Part shown: in pieces, positions 54,267-61,990 of the stretch | Position numbering within the stretch: position 1 is the first letter of the stretch | Layout of the letters: each line of letters starts with the position of its first letter | From: Shimia sp. Alg240-R146 | Lineage (GTDB): Bacteria > Pseudomonadota > Alphaproteobacteria > Rhodobacterales > Rhodobacteraceae | Length of the DNA stretch: 64,000 nucleotides | Assembly: GCF_947331465.1 (NCBI RefSeq) | Contig: NZ_CAMZOK010000001.1 | Span: forward strand, 620,001-684,000 | Direction of reading: 5' to 3' | The notes under the pieces: generated by a model | Told to the model about the DNA's origin: nothing | Seen by the model: only the letters and a program-made list of their open reading frames with translations | Database searches by the model: none | Translations under genes and position numbers: made by a program

Positions 54267-54695
54267 TTACTCCCTTACCAACTCGATCCATGTGTGCACG
54301 TCGTCATCCGTCACTTCACGGCCTTCGACATGCGATTGATACCATCGGGCAACGATGGCCCCGCGCTTTTCGCTTTTGATCTTTATGCCCTCTTCGGTGA
54401 GGTGCTTATCCAGCGAGCTTTCGATGTGCTTGAGGGCCTCGAAATCATGTCCAGCCCGAATGGATTTGGTGCCGAGTAGCAGCCAGGGCACGTCCACCTC
54501 GAACCGCTCACCCATCGCGACCAAGGCTTCTACAGGCATTCCTCGCTGGCCCTTTTCGTAGCTGTGATACGCGCGCGGTGAGACACCGATAGCTTCCGCC
54601 ATGGCCGCTTGTGAGAAGCCGATTTCATTGCGAGCAATGGTGAGACGAGCACCCATTGCAGCAAAAAGATCAGCATGTTTCTGCGGCATCTGCAT
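54267..54695 (-). CDS. XRE family helix-turn-helix regulator
   Basis: The 142-residue protein has an N-terminal Cro/CI-type helix-turn-helix (ARLTIARNEIGFSQAAMAEAIGVSPRAYHSYEKGQRGMPVEALVAMGERFEVDVPWLLLG) and a C-terminal helical part. It is the first gene of the three-gene cargo operon, and a 14-bp palindrome lies 23 bp upstream. I use ATG at 54695 (GGAAA site); 54689 is close by. A longer frame reaching 54803 has an unlikely N-terminus. Confidence 0.85.
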   Translation of the reverse strand: MQMPQKHADLFAAMGARLTIARNEIGFSQAAMAEAIGVSPRAYHSYEKGQRGMPVEALVAMGERFEVDVPWLLLGTKSIRAGHDFEALKHIESSLDKHLTEEGIKIKSEKRGAIVARWYQSHVEGREVTDDDVHTWIELVRE

Positions 54696-54717
54696 TTTCC
54701 AATTGACTACTTCGCCG

Positions 54718-54731
54718 AAATTCGCGAATTT
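54718..54731. promoter_or_regulatory. Perfect 14-bp palindrome upstream of the XRE gene
   Basis: AAATTCGCGAATTT (54718-54731) lies in the divergent region between the XRE and excisionase-like genes. It is the best candidate operator for the XRE protein and could control integration/excision genes as well. Confidence 0.6.
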
Positions 54732-54844
54732 TGCAAAAAATGACGAACATTTACAGTTAATCACATCTGACCACGTCAGAAGGTGCAGAACAAGCGATTC
54801 CATGCGTGTCGCCGATTCAACTTAAGCGGACAAGGACGACTGAA

Positions 54845-55192
54845 ATGGCAGAGACCAACTATTCAGACAGCTCTCAGATCCTGGGGCTTGGAAAAACGCC
54901 CGCGCAGTGGGTCGAAGTTATGGCCGGGATGGGGATCGATATTTCAGAACGCACTTTGCGTGAACGCGCCAATGAGACCGGCGCCTTTTATCGCCTCGGG
55001 CGGACCATGCTGATCACGCCTGCGCAGATTGATACGATTTTTGAAGGAGGCCAGTCATGCCGCTCAAAATCTACAAGAGGGGCCGCGTTTACTGGGCCAG
55101 GGGGTGGATTGAATACAACGGCAGGCCAATCGCCGGCCCATACCGGCGAAGCACTAAGGCATCTACAGAAGAGGGCGCACGGGACTGGATAA
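54845..55192 (+). CDS. Excisionase-like (AlpA/Xis-type) small DNA-binding protein
   Basis: The 115-residue protein has a winged-helix-like region (AQWVEVMAGMGIDISERTLRERANETGAFYRLGRTMLITPAQIDTIFEG), typical of small excisionase or recombination-directionality proteins. The C-terminal 40 residues are Gly/Ser/Thr-rich and are encoded in the overlap with the integrase gene (136 bp, different frame). Without that overlap the protein would be about 71 residues, the usual size for Xis. ATG at 54845 is chosen over 54806. Confidence 0.65.
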   Translation: MAETNYSDSSQILGLGKTPAQWVEVMAGMGIDISERTLRERANETGAFYRLGRTMLITPAQIDTIFEGGQSCRSKSTRGAAFTGPGGGLNTTAGQSPAHTGEALRHLQKRAHGTG

Positions 55193-56151
55193 ACCATGAG
55201 ACCGAACGTCAGATCCGCCGCTATGTTGTGGGCGATGAACCGAGCAAGACGTTCTCCGATGCAATCATGCTCTACAACGCTTCGCCTAAGGCAGCGAAGC
55301 AGTTGATCCCGATTGTCGAAGCAATCGGCGACCTGTCGCTAGGTGCGATTTCAGGGGCGCTATTGAAGAGCCTTGGGCCGAAGCTGAAACCCAAAGCGTC
55401 GACCGATACCTGGTGGCGTGAAATCGTGACGCCCGCCAGTGCGGTGATCAACAATGCGCACGAGCTGGATGGAACGCCGCTGATCCGGGTGAAACCCTAC
55501 GACAAGTTCGAGCGGATCGCGCAGGACAAGCGGCGCGGCAAGCTTAGCCGCGTCGAGCGCACGCCAGCTGATAAGGAATGGATCGAGGCATTTTGCCGTG
55601 CTGCTGATCCGTACAATGCTGCGCTGGTCCGCTTCATGTTCGAGACGGCTGCACGGATTGATCAGGCTGTATCACTGGAGCCGGATGACCTTCGACCGCA
55701 CGAAAACAAAGTTCGCGTGAAAGCACAGAAGGGCCATCCAGAAAGTTGGATAACCGTCTCACCTCAGATGATGGACGAGCTGCTTGCACTGCCGCCTAAA
55801 CGCCCCAAAAATCGCAAGACCGGCAAGCTCATGAAGGCGCGCGTTTTCGGCTATGGAAGTTCCACCGGTTACAACACGCGCTGGAAGACGATCTGCAAGC
55901 GCGCGGGCATCCCGTACCTGTCAGCCCACCCCGCTGGGCGGCACGGTTTCTTTACTGAATTGGTCGTACGGCAAGGCGTTGATCCGGTCACTGCAGCGAA
56001 AGCTGGCCGCTGGTCAGACCCGAATTTGCCTATGCGCATCTATGCCCACGCAGAGACCGATGAGGCCGACATCAGGGCCCGTTTTCGCACAAACCACGTA
56101 CAAGATGACACTGTACAAACACCCAACTCTAAGAAATCACATAAGGAATAG
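55057..56151 (+). CDS. Tyrosine recombinase/integrase of the first element
   Basis: The 364-residue integrase has its catalytic domain in the C-terminal half. Residues seen are Arg in MFETAARIDQAVSLEPDD, the HxxR pair in SAHPAGRHGFFTEL, Gly-Arg-Trp in AKAGRWSD and Tyr in PMRIYAHAETDE. The N-terminus reads KIYKRGRVYWARGWIEYNGR (Int-type beta sheet). It ends 14 bp before attR, as is usual for elements that insert in tRNA genes. It recombines the two 43-bp repeats. Confidence 0.93.
   Translation: MPLKIYKRGRVYWARGWIEYNGRPIAGPYRRSTKASTEEGARDWINHETERQIRRYVVGDEPSKTFSDAIMLYNASPKAAKQLIPIVEAIGDLSLGAISGALLKSLGPKLKPKASTDTWWREIVTPASAVINNAHELDGTPLIRVKPYDKFERIAQDKRRGKLSRVERTPADKEWIEAFCRAADPYNAALVRFMFETAARIDQAVSLEPDDLRPHENKVRVKAQKGHPESWITVSPQMMDELLALPPKRPKNRKTGKLMKARVFGYGSSTGYNTRWKTICKRAGIPYLSAHPAGRHGFFTELVVRQGVDPVTAAKAGRWSDPNLPMRIYAHAETDEADIRARFRTNHVQDDTVQTPNSKKSHKE
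56098..56118. promoter_or_regulatory. Candidate integrase arm sites at the right end
   Basis: GTACAA at 56098-56103 and 56113-56118, 15 bp apart, lies within the 3' end of the integrase gene. It matches the GTACAAAA pair at the left end (49314, 49325). Confidence 0.35.
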
Positions 56152-56165
56152 CGCTATGAACGCAT

Positions 56166-56212
56166 CCCTCCTAAGGGGCAGGTTGCAGGTTCGAATCCTG
56201 CCGGGGTCGCCA
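56166..56212 (+). repeat. attR of element 1 / attL of element 2
   Basis: This is an exact copy of the 43 bases at 49164-49206, then G, then CCA. The tRNA 5' half is missing, so it is only an attachment site. A second integrase gene begins 99 bp after it. Confidence 0.93.
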
Positions 56213-56275
56213 GCTTTAAAAATTCCTTTAAATCAAAGGCTTTGAAGGCGGGATGTACTTCGTTTGCGGTGTCAT

Positions 56276-56297
56276 GTACACCACGGGAGTACACCAC
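56276..56297. promoter_or_regulatory. Candidate arm sites of the second integrase
   Basis: GTACACCAC occurs at 56276-56284 and again at 56289-56297, 13 bp apart, between attL and the integrase start. It differs from the GTACAAAA repeats of the first element. Confidence 0.45.
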
Positions 56298-56311
56298 CGA
56301 AAGAGCCTCAG

Positions 56312-57667
56312 ATGCAATACATTGAACAGCCGAAAGGCCAAGGCACAGCCTACCGATTCCGCATGAAGACCCCAAAAGCCCTCAAGGGGACCGTAAGCCC
56401 TTGGTCAGGGAAGTCGTTGGGGACGTGGATTATCCGCTCAATGGGCGGCGAGAAACATTTGCCCACGGCACGAAAGCTGCGAGACGTTTACTTGGCCGAT
56501 GTGCGGGCCTTGGAGATGGCACAGAGGGCGCGTGACAGGTTCAGCCTAGAGAGAGCGGAGATGTGGGCTGACGCCATGCGAGAGGCCGAAGACCCTGCAA
56601 TGGTCCGTGAGGTGCTGTACGATGAAATTGAGAGAGCGCCAAAGAGCCAGCGTAAGGCATTCGGCAAGGTGGCCACTGCGCAATCCCTTCCGGTGTCCCG
56701 TGCGGTTGTTCAGTATTTGAATGATAGAGCAGAGGGGAACGGCTTTGGCTACAAGCCCCTTGGCCCGACGTCGGTTAATGAACTTCATACGGCGATCAAC
56801 CACTTGTGCGCATTCACCGGAACTACAAAAGACACGTTGTTTTTGAACGATCTTTCAACCGAGATGGTGTTGGAGTTTCGTGGCTCCTACCTCCCCTCAC
56901 AGAAATCAAAGAAGACGGGCAAAGGTCTGACGTTGGCGACAGTTGAGAAGTCCACAACAATGCTTCGCGGTCTCTGGCGCTGGGCGTTGGCCCACAAGAA
57001 AGTAGACCTTGACGTCAACCCCTTTGACACACCCGAAGGTGTCCCAAGAGCGAAGAAGACCAAGGAAGCGAAGACGGACCAATACAAACCTGAGGAAACC
57101 CAAAAGATACTTGAGGTTGTGCCTCAGGGTGACCGTTTGGGTGACCTGTTCCGGCTTGGTTTGGTCACTGGTGCCCGTATCACTGAGATAGCAAAGGTAA
57201 CCGTTGACGATACCTACGAGGATGGTTCGGTCTTTTTCATTGAAGGAGGGAAGACAGATAATGCGAAAAGGGTTGTACCTGTTCCAGTGGTCGCCCAACC
57301 AATTGTTAAGCGACTGAGGCAAGCCGCCGTTGATGGTGGCCATCAGCGCCTGTTCCACGCTTTCCCACTTGCGCCCAAGACGAACACGGCCAAGGCAGCA
57401 TCAAAAGCTTTCACCAACCTACGTCGCAAGGTGTTGGGAGTGGAGACCGATGGCCGTTTGAACTTCCATTCAACAAGACACACTTGGAAGACGACCTCTC
57501 GCAGGGCTGGTCTTTCCATCGACGACGCCCATGATCTAGGTGGCTGGGCGACGCAGGCAAAGTCTTCGGACCCATATGACCATGGCCTGAACCTTGAGGA
57601 ACTGACAGCGGCCCAAAGTAAAGTGACCGCCTTGCTGGACAAAGACGGCCACCTTGAGGGTTTCTAG
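56312..57667 (+). CDS. Tyrosine recombinase/integrase of the second element
   Basis: The 451-residue phage-type integrase has a DUF6538-like N-terminus (QYIEQPKGQGTAYRFRMKTP), a SAM-like core-binding region in the middle and the catalytic domain after about residue 265. It has Arg in GLVTGARITEIAKVTVDD, HxxR-type residues in NFHSTRHTWKTTSRRAG, AHDLGGWA and the Tyr in DPYDHG. ATG at 56312 is preferred; an upstream in-frame start at 56264 runs over the arm-like repeats. It presumably uses the tRNA repeat at 56166 as its left site. Confidence 0.9.
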   Translation: MQYIEQPKGQGTAYRFRMKTPKALKGTVSPWSGKSLGTWIIRSMGGEKHLPTARKLRDVYLADVRALEMAQRARDRFSLERAEMWADAMREAEDPAMVREVLYDEIERAPKSQRKAFGKVATAQSLPVSRAVVQYLNDRAEGNGFGYKPLGPTSVNELHTAINHLCAFTGTTKDTLFLNDLSTEMVLEFRGSYLPSQKSKKTGKGLTLATVEKSTTMLRGLWRWALAHKKVDLDVNPFDTPEGVPRAKKTKEAKTDQYKPEETQKILEVVPQGDRLGDLFRLGLVTGARITEIAKVTVDDTYEDGSVFFIEGGKTDNAKRVVPVPVVAQPIVKRLRQAAVDGGHQRLFHAFPLAPKTNTAKAASKAFTNLRRKVLGVETDGRLNFHSTRHTWKTTSRRAGLSIDDAHDLGGWATQAKSSDPYDHGLNLEELTAAQSKVTALLDKDGHLEGF

Positions 57668-57672
57668 ACGGC

Positions 57673-57903
57673 TCAGATCACAGCCAACTGACGGTCGCTG
57701 AAAGCCACGGTAGGTCCATCGCACTCGAGTGAAAGCCAAGAGGCGATTTCCTCATTACCATGCAATGAGCGTAGCCCCTCGACGTTAAGCGTATAGGGCG
57801 GTAGCCGTTGGGAGTACGGAGAAAGCACTTTTTGCAAAGTCAGGGCTGGCACCTCCAAAGAAGCATGCTCAGCCAAGTGCGGACATTTGTGCCTCAAATA
57901 CAC
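57673..57903 (-). CDS. Possible small protein, unknown
   Basis: A 76-residue frame with a GTG start, convergent with the integrase (4 bp apart). Its composition is protein-like (LPPYTLNVEGLRSLHGNEEIASWLSLECDGPTVAFSDRQ) but I recognise no family. The remaining 57904-58054 region holds nothing obvious. Confidence 0.4.
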   Translation of the reverse strand: MYLRHKCPHLAEHASLEVPALTLQKVLSPYSQRLPPYTLNVEGLRSLHGNEEIASWLSLECDGPTVAFSDRQLAVI

Positions 57904-58054
57904 GCACCTGCGACGTTAGCCTAAGAAGAGCCAGGAGTGTTCCTGATCACGTTGAGCCGTCCTCATTGTGTAATCTAAGCACTAGGCGTCGCCCTAAAAG
58001 TGTCCTACACCTCAATTAATCAAAGAGCAAAAAGACCAACGGCGAAGCGCATTT

Positions 58055-59314
58055 ATGACCATCAAAGTCAATCCCGATGTCCTGATTTGGGCGCGTGAGA
58101 CAGCTGGTTTCACGTTGGAAGATGCTGCGCGCAAATTGTTTTCTGATGGAGTTCGTGCCACGGCTGACGAGAAGCTAGAAGCCTTGGAGAGTGGCGACAA
58201 AGAACCGTCCCGCACACAACTGAATAGCTTTGCCAAGTTGTACAAAAGACCCTTGCTCGCTTTCTACATGGAACAACCACCGCGCACCGGACGTAGAGGG
58301 CAGGATTTTCGTCAAAGTCCAGACAGCCGAACCAAGCGCGAAAACGCCATGCTAGATGCACTGTTGCGCGATGTAAAAGCTCGGCAAGAGGCCGTAAGGG
58401 ACATCCTCATGGATGACGAGGATTTCTTGGGGCGCAGTTTTGTAGGTTCCGTGTCTCTCAAAACGAGCGTTAAAGCCGTCGTACAATCCATCTCCAACGA
58501 ACTTCGGTTTGATTACACGGATGTTGGCTTGCGCCGCGGTGACCCTGACAAGCTGTTTAAGAGGCTTCGTGAGGAAGTGGAGGACATCGGCATTTTTGTA
58601 ATGCTGTTGTCTGATCTCGGCTCTCACCATTCGACAATCCCGTCCAGCGTGTTTCGCGGTTTTGCAATAGCTGATGATGTCGCCCCATTTATTGTGATTA
58701 ACGCAAAAGAGGCTAAGCCGTCCCGTTCCTTTACGCTAATGCACGAACTTGCCCATATCTGGCTTGGCGCCACAGGAGTAAGCGGTCAGGCTTCTGCCGA
58801 AACACCTTTAAACCAAACCGCCAAGATTGAGCGGTTTTGCAACGATGTGGCTGGAGAGTTTCTCTTGCCATCTGCACATTTCCGCAAAGGTATGCCCGAG
58901 TTTGACCCTGACGATAGCAGGGGTGCAGAGGCCGTGGTGGATAGTATTGCCTATAAGTGGTCCGTAAGCGGTCCGATGGTTGCCTATCAACTTTATCGGA
59001 CAGGGGACCTAAGTGGTGGTGCCTACGCTAGCCTCCGCGAAATGTACGCGGCGCGGTGGCAGGCTGCACTCAAGAAACAAAAGGAAAAGATGAAAGAAAG
59101 CGACGGGCCGAACCCGCACGTCGTTAAATCTCACAATCTAGGCAACGCGCTATTGGAGGTCGTCCATCGTACCGTTCGCAGCAATGCGCTTACCTATACG
59201 AAGGCCGCAAACCTGCTGGGAGCGAAACCATCTGCGGTTGAACCGCTGTTGAGACGATTTGAGGCTAAACGAAACAAGGGTGAACTGTTCTCCAATCCGA
59301 GTGGAGTGCCTTGA
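58055..59314 (+). CDS. XRE-ImmA/IrrE family metallopeptidase (antitoxin-like)
   Basis: The 419-residue protein has an N-terminal helix-turn-helix (IWARETAGFTLEDAARKLF...KLEALESGDKEPSRTQLNSFAKLYKRPLLAFYMEQPP) and a central zinc peptidase with HELAHIWLG near residue 230 and the FCNDVAGEFLLPS block. Proteins of this design relieve repressors or partner toxins. It overlaps the next gene, a DUF4411 PIN-like protein, by 1 bp. This ImmA plus DUF4411 pair is known as a toxin-antitoxin-type pair in mobile DNA. Confidence 0.86.
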   Translation: MTIKVNPDVLIWARETAGFTLEDAARKLFSDGVRATADEKLEALESGDKEPSRTQLNSFAKLYKRPLLAFYMEQPPRTGRRGQDFRQSPDSRTKRENAMLDALLRDVKARQEAVRDILMDDEDFLGRSFVGSVSLKTSVKAVVQSISNELRFDYTDVGLRRGDPDKLFKRLREEVEDIGIFVMLLSDLGSHHSTIPSSVFRGFAIADDVAPFIVINAKEAKPSRSFTLMHELAHIWLGATGVSGQASAETPLNQTAKIERFCNDVAGEFLLPSAHFRKGMPEFDPDDSRGAEAVVDSIAYKWSVSGPMVAYQLYRTGDLSGGAYASLREMYAARWQAALKKQKEKMKESDGPNPHVVKSHNLGNALLEVVHRTVRSNALTYTKAANLLGAKPSAVEPLLRRFEAKRNKGELFSNPSGVP

Positions 59315-59805
59315 TGTTCTTGATTGATGCCAACGTGTTGATAACGGCAAAGAATACCTACTATCCATTGGAACACATCCCGCAGTTTTGGACTTGGCTC
59401 ATTCATCAAGGTGAAGCCAATACTATCAAGATGCCACGTGAGATTTATGACGAAGTATCTGGCGGGTCCGATGACTTGGCAGAATGGATTAAGTGCGAAG
59501 ACGCTAAGAACGCTTTACTTTTAGATGAAGACGCAGACCTCGCGTTGGTCCAGCAAGCGTTACGTGACGGTTATCAAAGCGATGACGCTAAGTTCACAGA
59601 TAGTGAGCTGATAAAAGTAGGTCGTGACGCTTTCCTTGTTGGCTATGGACTTGTTGATGACAGCAGGACCGTTGTTACAAAAGAAGTCTCAAAGCGCACC
59701 AAGCGCCTAGGCGCAACCCGACTGCCAGATGCATGTGACGACTGCTCAGTGCGTTGGTGCGATGACTTCACAATGTACCGCAGTTTGGATTTCAACTTAC
59801 GCTGA
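59314..59805 (+). CDS. DUF4411 PIN-like protein (toxin-like)
   Basis: The 163-residue protein begins FLIDANVLITAKNTYYPLEHIPQFWTWL, the PIN-type first acidic site, and continues MPREIYDEVSGGSDDLAEWIK and SELIKVGRDAFLVGYGLVDDSRTVVTKEV, which supply the other acidic positions. The family is DUF4411. PIN proteins are RNases, so this is likely a toxin with the ImmA protein as partner. ATG at 59314 overlaps the preceding stop (TGATG). Confidence 0.85.
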   Translation: MFLIDANVLITAKNTYYPLEHIPQFWTWLIHQGEANTIKMPREIYDEVSGGSDDLAEWIKCEDAKNALLLDEDADLALVQQALRDGYQSDDAKFTDSELIKVGRDAFLVGYGLVDDSRTVVTKEVSKRTKRLGATRLPDACDDCSVRWCDDFTMYRSLDFNLR

Positions 59806-60035
59806 CGGACATGCTTTTTCAGCAAAAGCGTTCGACCAGCTTTTTTTGGGGGTGGTGCTCGATGCGACGAATGTCTGATTTCAGTCTTTACCGCAGGCAG
59901 AGGTAGGTGAGGCCCGCGCAGTAGAGAAGGTCAATAGTCGTTTGCCACGCTGAAAGGATTGGTGGCTGCGAGGCACCGAGAGGAAGGCCCGCGAACTGAA
60001 ACTCCGAAGGCTGGCGGCAATAAGCCTTCAATCCG

Positions 60036-60398
60036 TCAACTTTGTCCAAATTCTGGATGGTCGCGGGCGATCTGAAGCTGGGCCACATGCACCAAGGCGT
60101 TCAACACTTCGGCCTGAGAGACCTCTCTACCAGTATTGGCGAGGTAGCGAGCCTTAAGCATGTCTACAGCGGTTACCACTTCGGGGCGGATACGCAGCAC
60201 AGACCACAGGGCAGCGTGACTGCGGCCTGAGGCTTCCATACGGTCAGCCTTAAGGGGGGCCAGAGTGGCGGAGAAGGCACGGCCAAAGAAGCCTTCGCAT
60301 GTGGAGCGGAGGCAGCGGAGATAATAGGTACGGCCACCTGCGGGCAGCTTGCGAGCCTCAGTATTGGGGCGATGCTGGGTGGTGTAATAGGCGGTCAT
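60036..60398 (-). CDS. Hypothetical protein of the second element
   Basis: The 120-residue product is not a family I recognise. It is basic at the N-terminus (LPAGGRTYYLRCLRSTCEGFFGRAFSATLAPLKADRM) and helical at the C-terminus (VVTAVDMLKARYLANTGREVSQAEVLNALVHVAQLQIARDHPEFG). A good AAGGAAAC ribosome site precedes the ATG. It follows the BRO-like gene on the same strand, 120 bp apart, so they may be one transcript. The 59806-60035 gap has no gene. Confidence 0.6.
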   Translation of the reverse strand: MTAYYTTQHRPNTEARKLPAGGRTYYLRCLRSTCEGFFGRAFSATLAPLKADRMEASGRSHAALWSVLRIRPEVVTAVDMLKARYLANTGREVSQAEVLNALVHVAQLQIARDHPEFGQS

Positions 60399-60518
60399 GA
60401 TGTTTCCTTGTCGTCAGGCGTGACTCCACAGGGGCGCTGAGAGGCGCCTCACAGAGTCGTTGGGGTTTTGGTGGGGGTTGCTTAGGGCTGTCCTTCAGGG
60501 GGGGGCTCAGGGAGTCTC

Positions 60519-61196
60519 TCAGGCGGGGTGAAGCCTTAAGATCATCCACGGGTCTTTTTCATCAATCAGGCTGCTGTAGTCTTCGGGAAGATCAAGGCGA
60601 GGCATCCCCGTAAGTCTGTATTTGCCGTAGTAGGTGAACTCGACCTCATCGTCGGCCAACGGAAGGGGCGACAGACGGCGCATAGCGGTGCGTTCTGCTC
60701 TCCTGTACTCCTCCGCTTCATCAGCGGTAAAGTTTGAAGACTTGCCTTCGGCCTCCCTGAACACCGGCTCTAGGGTCACCTTCTCGGGCGCTGCAGGAGA
60801 CCAATGGTTTGCACCAGTATAACCTTTGAACAGGGTGGCTTGCATCCATGCGATGAAGTCGTTGGACTTGATTTGATTGTATCCATCACGGTGGGCGGTG
60901 TCGACCAGATCGACAATGCCGCGAGGGGAGACCAGAAGGCCACGATTGCGGCGACCATCGGTGAACTTGAACGGTGTTTCAGCGATCTTGATAGCATCAT
61001 ATTCGGAGAGACGAGCCAAGGTGCGACTGAAACTGCCGTTGTGTGGCCGGAAGCCAAGTTGCTTTGCTATGGCAGACCCAGAAAGCCAGAGGTTGCCGTT
61101 GGACTCGATTACGTCGAGCGACTGACCTTGGAAGTCATGAACTTCATGTTTGAAGGCAGAAGTGATGAAGGCTTGATTGTTTATGTCATTGATCAT
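60519..61196 (-). CDS. BRO/antirepressor-like N-terminal domain protein
   Basis: The 225-residue protein has an N-terminus typical of phage antirepressors and BRO proteins (FQGQSLDVIESNGNLWLSGSAIAKQLGFRPHNGSFSRTLARLSEYDAIKIAETPF) and a GLLVSPRGIVDLVDTAHRDGYNQIKSNDFIAWMQATLF block. The acidic C-terminal half has no recognisable domain. It may modulate transcription of the element. A strong intrinsic terminator lies upstream, on the other strand. Confidence 0.68.
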   Translation of the reverse strand: MINDINNQAFITSAFKHEVHDFQGQSLDVIESNGNLWLSGSAIAKQLGFRPHNGSFSRTLARLSEYDAIKIAETPFKFTDGRRNRGLLVSPRGIVDLVDTAHRDGYNQIKSNDFIAWMQATLFKGYTGANHWSPAAPEKVTLEPVFREAEGKSSNFTADEAEEYRRAERTAMRRLSPLPLADDEVEFTYYGKYRLTGMPRLDLPEDYSSLIDEKDPWMILRLHPA

Positions 61197-61320
61197 GATC
61201 TCATGACTCCTTTGCGCAAGCCCAAGGTGGACTTACGGTGCATTGTGGTGATGCGAAGGTGTGATTGAAGTGTTCAACTCCATCTTGGTCTTGCCAAGGC
61301 GAAGCCGATTGAGGTGATAT

Positions 61321-61362
61321 CCCCGCCCTTATTATACTTAAGGGCAAAGCGGGGTATTTTTT
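61321..61362 (+). terminator. Strong intrinsic terminator without a matching plus-strand gene
   Basis: CCCCGC (61321-61326) pairs with GCGGGG (61349-61354); inside it CCCTTA pairs with TAAGGG. TATTTTTT follows, so it works on the plus strand. The only plus-strand gene upstream is the DUF4411 gene 1.5 kb away; both genes between are on the minus strand. Confidence 0.75.
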
Positions 61363-61990
61363 GCGGGGTAGTTTGTTGCCAAGGCGAAGGAACAGGTGAC
61401 TTACTGTTTCAACAGACCACGCTCTATCGAACGGGCATCGAAAGAAAATTCAGACAAAAGAAGGCAATGCCTTTTCTTGGTCAAAGGGAACGGGTCACAA
61501 TCGTCACTTCTAACCATAAGCACGCGACAACGCGGGAACCCTGAGAGGACACTTGGGGGACCACCCCACGGCAATGCTCTCGGCCATCCTCAGGCCGCAG
61601 AAAGGCATGATGAAGATGACATGAAGACAACCAAGAGCATTGGCGAGGAGAGGCGTGGTCGTTCTGGTGTGTGCTAGTATGGGGGTTAGTCGAATACAGG
61701 TGACCGCTTTGGTGTTGTGCAAGTGTGTGGGTTAATTGCGAGCAAGTTGGCTTTTCAGACCAAGAAGCAGGTGGGTCTAGGCTTGGTCTTTGAGAACGGA
61801 CGAAGGAGATACGATCATCTTCACCTCCACCTCAGCCACACCTTGAGGGTCACCCTAACGATGAAGTGCAAGGAGAGGAGATAGAGATGCCTGCACCATC
61901 ACGGCCACTCTCATCACACCTTAAAGACACCTTAAGGGGAACCATCGGGGATAGGGGTAAGTGTGTGGGTTATTCGAATGCGCCTTGTTT
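61363..61990. other. Long non-coding region with a repeated AAGTGTGTGGGTTA motif
   Basis: There is no credible gene. AAGTGTGTGGGTTA occurs near 61720 and again near 61955, the second just before the resolvase gene. The long gap is unusual and could carry a small RNA or the res/replication sites of the element. Confidence 0.45.

Larger units (their letters stand above)
49164..56208 (+). mobile_element. Integrative mobilizable element in tRNA-Arg(CCT)
   Basis: A 7.0-kb element is bounded by 43-bp direct repeats of the tRNA 3' half. Order: left arm sites, winged-helix replication-like gene, mobC, relaxase with two nested genes, membrane protein, HNH nuclease, small membrane protein, XRE regulator, excisionase-like gene, integrase, right arm sites. 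Mobilization genes are present but no type IV secretion genes, so transfer would need a helper conjugative element. Confidence 0.88.

Noticed and set aside
56166..56212. A second tRNA-Arg gene
   Set aside because: Only the 3' half from the anticodon loop on is present, with no acceptor 5' strand or D arm; it is an attachment site.
60358..60549. 63-codon minus-strand frame between the two phage-type genes
   Set aside because: It overlaps both neighbours and is Pro/Arg-rich low complexity.
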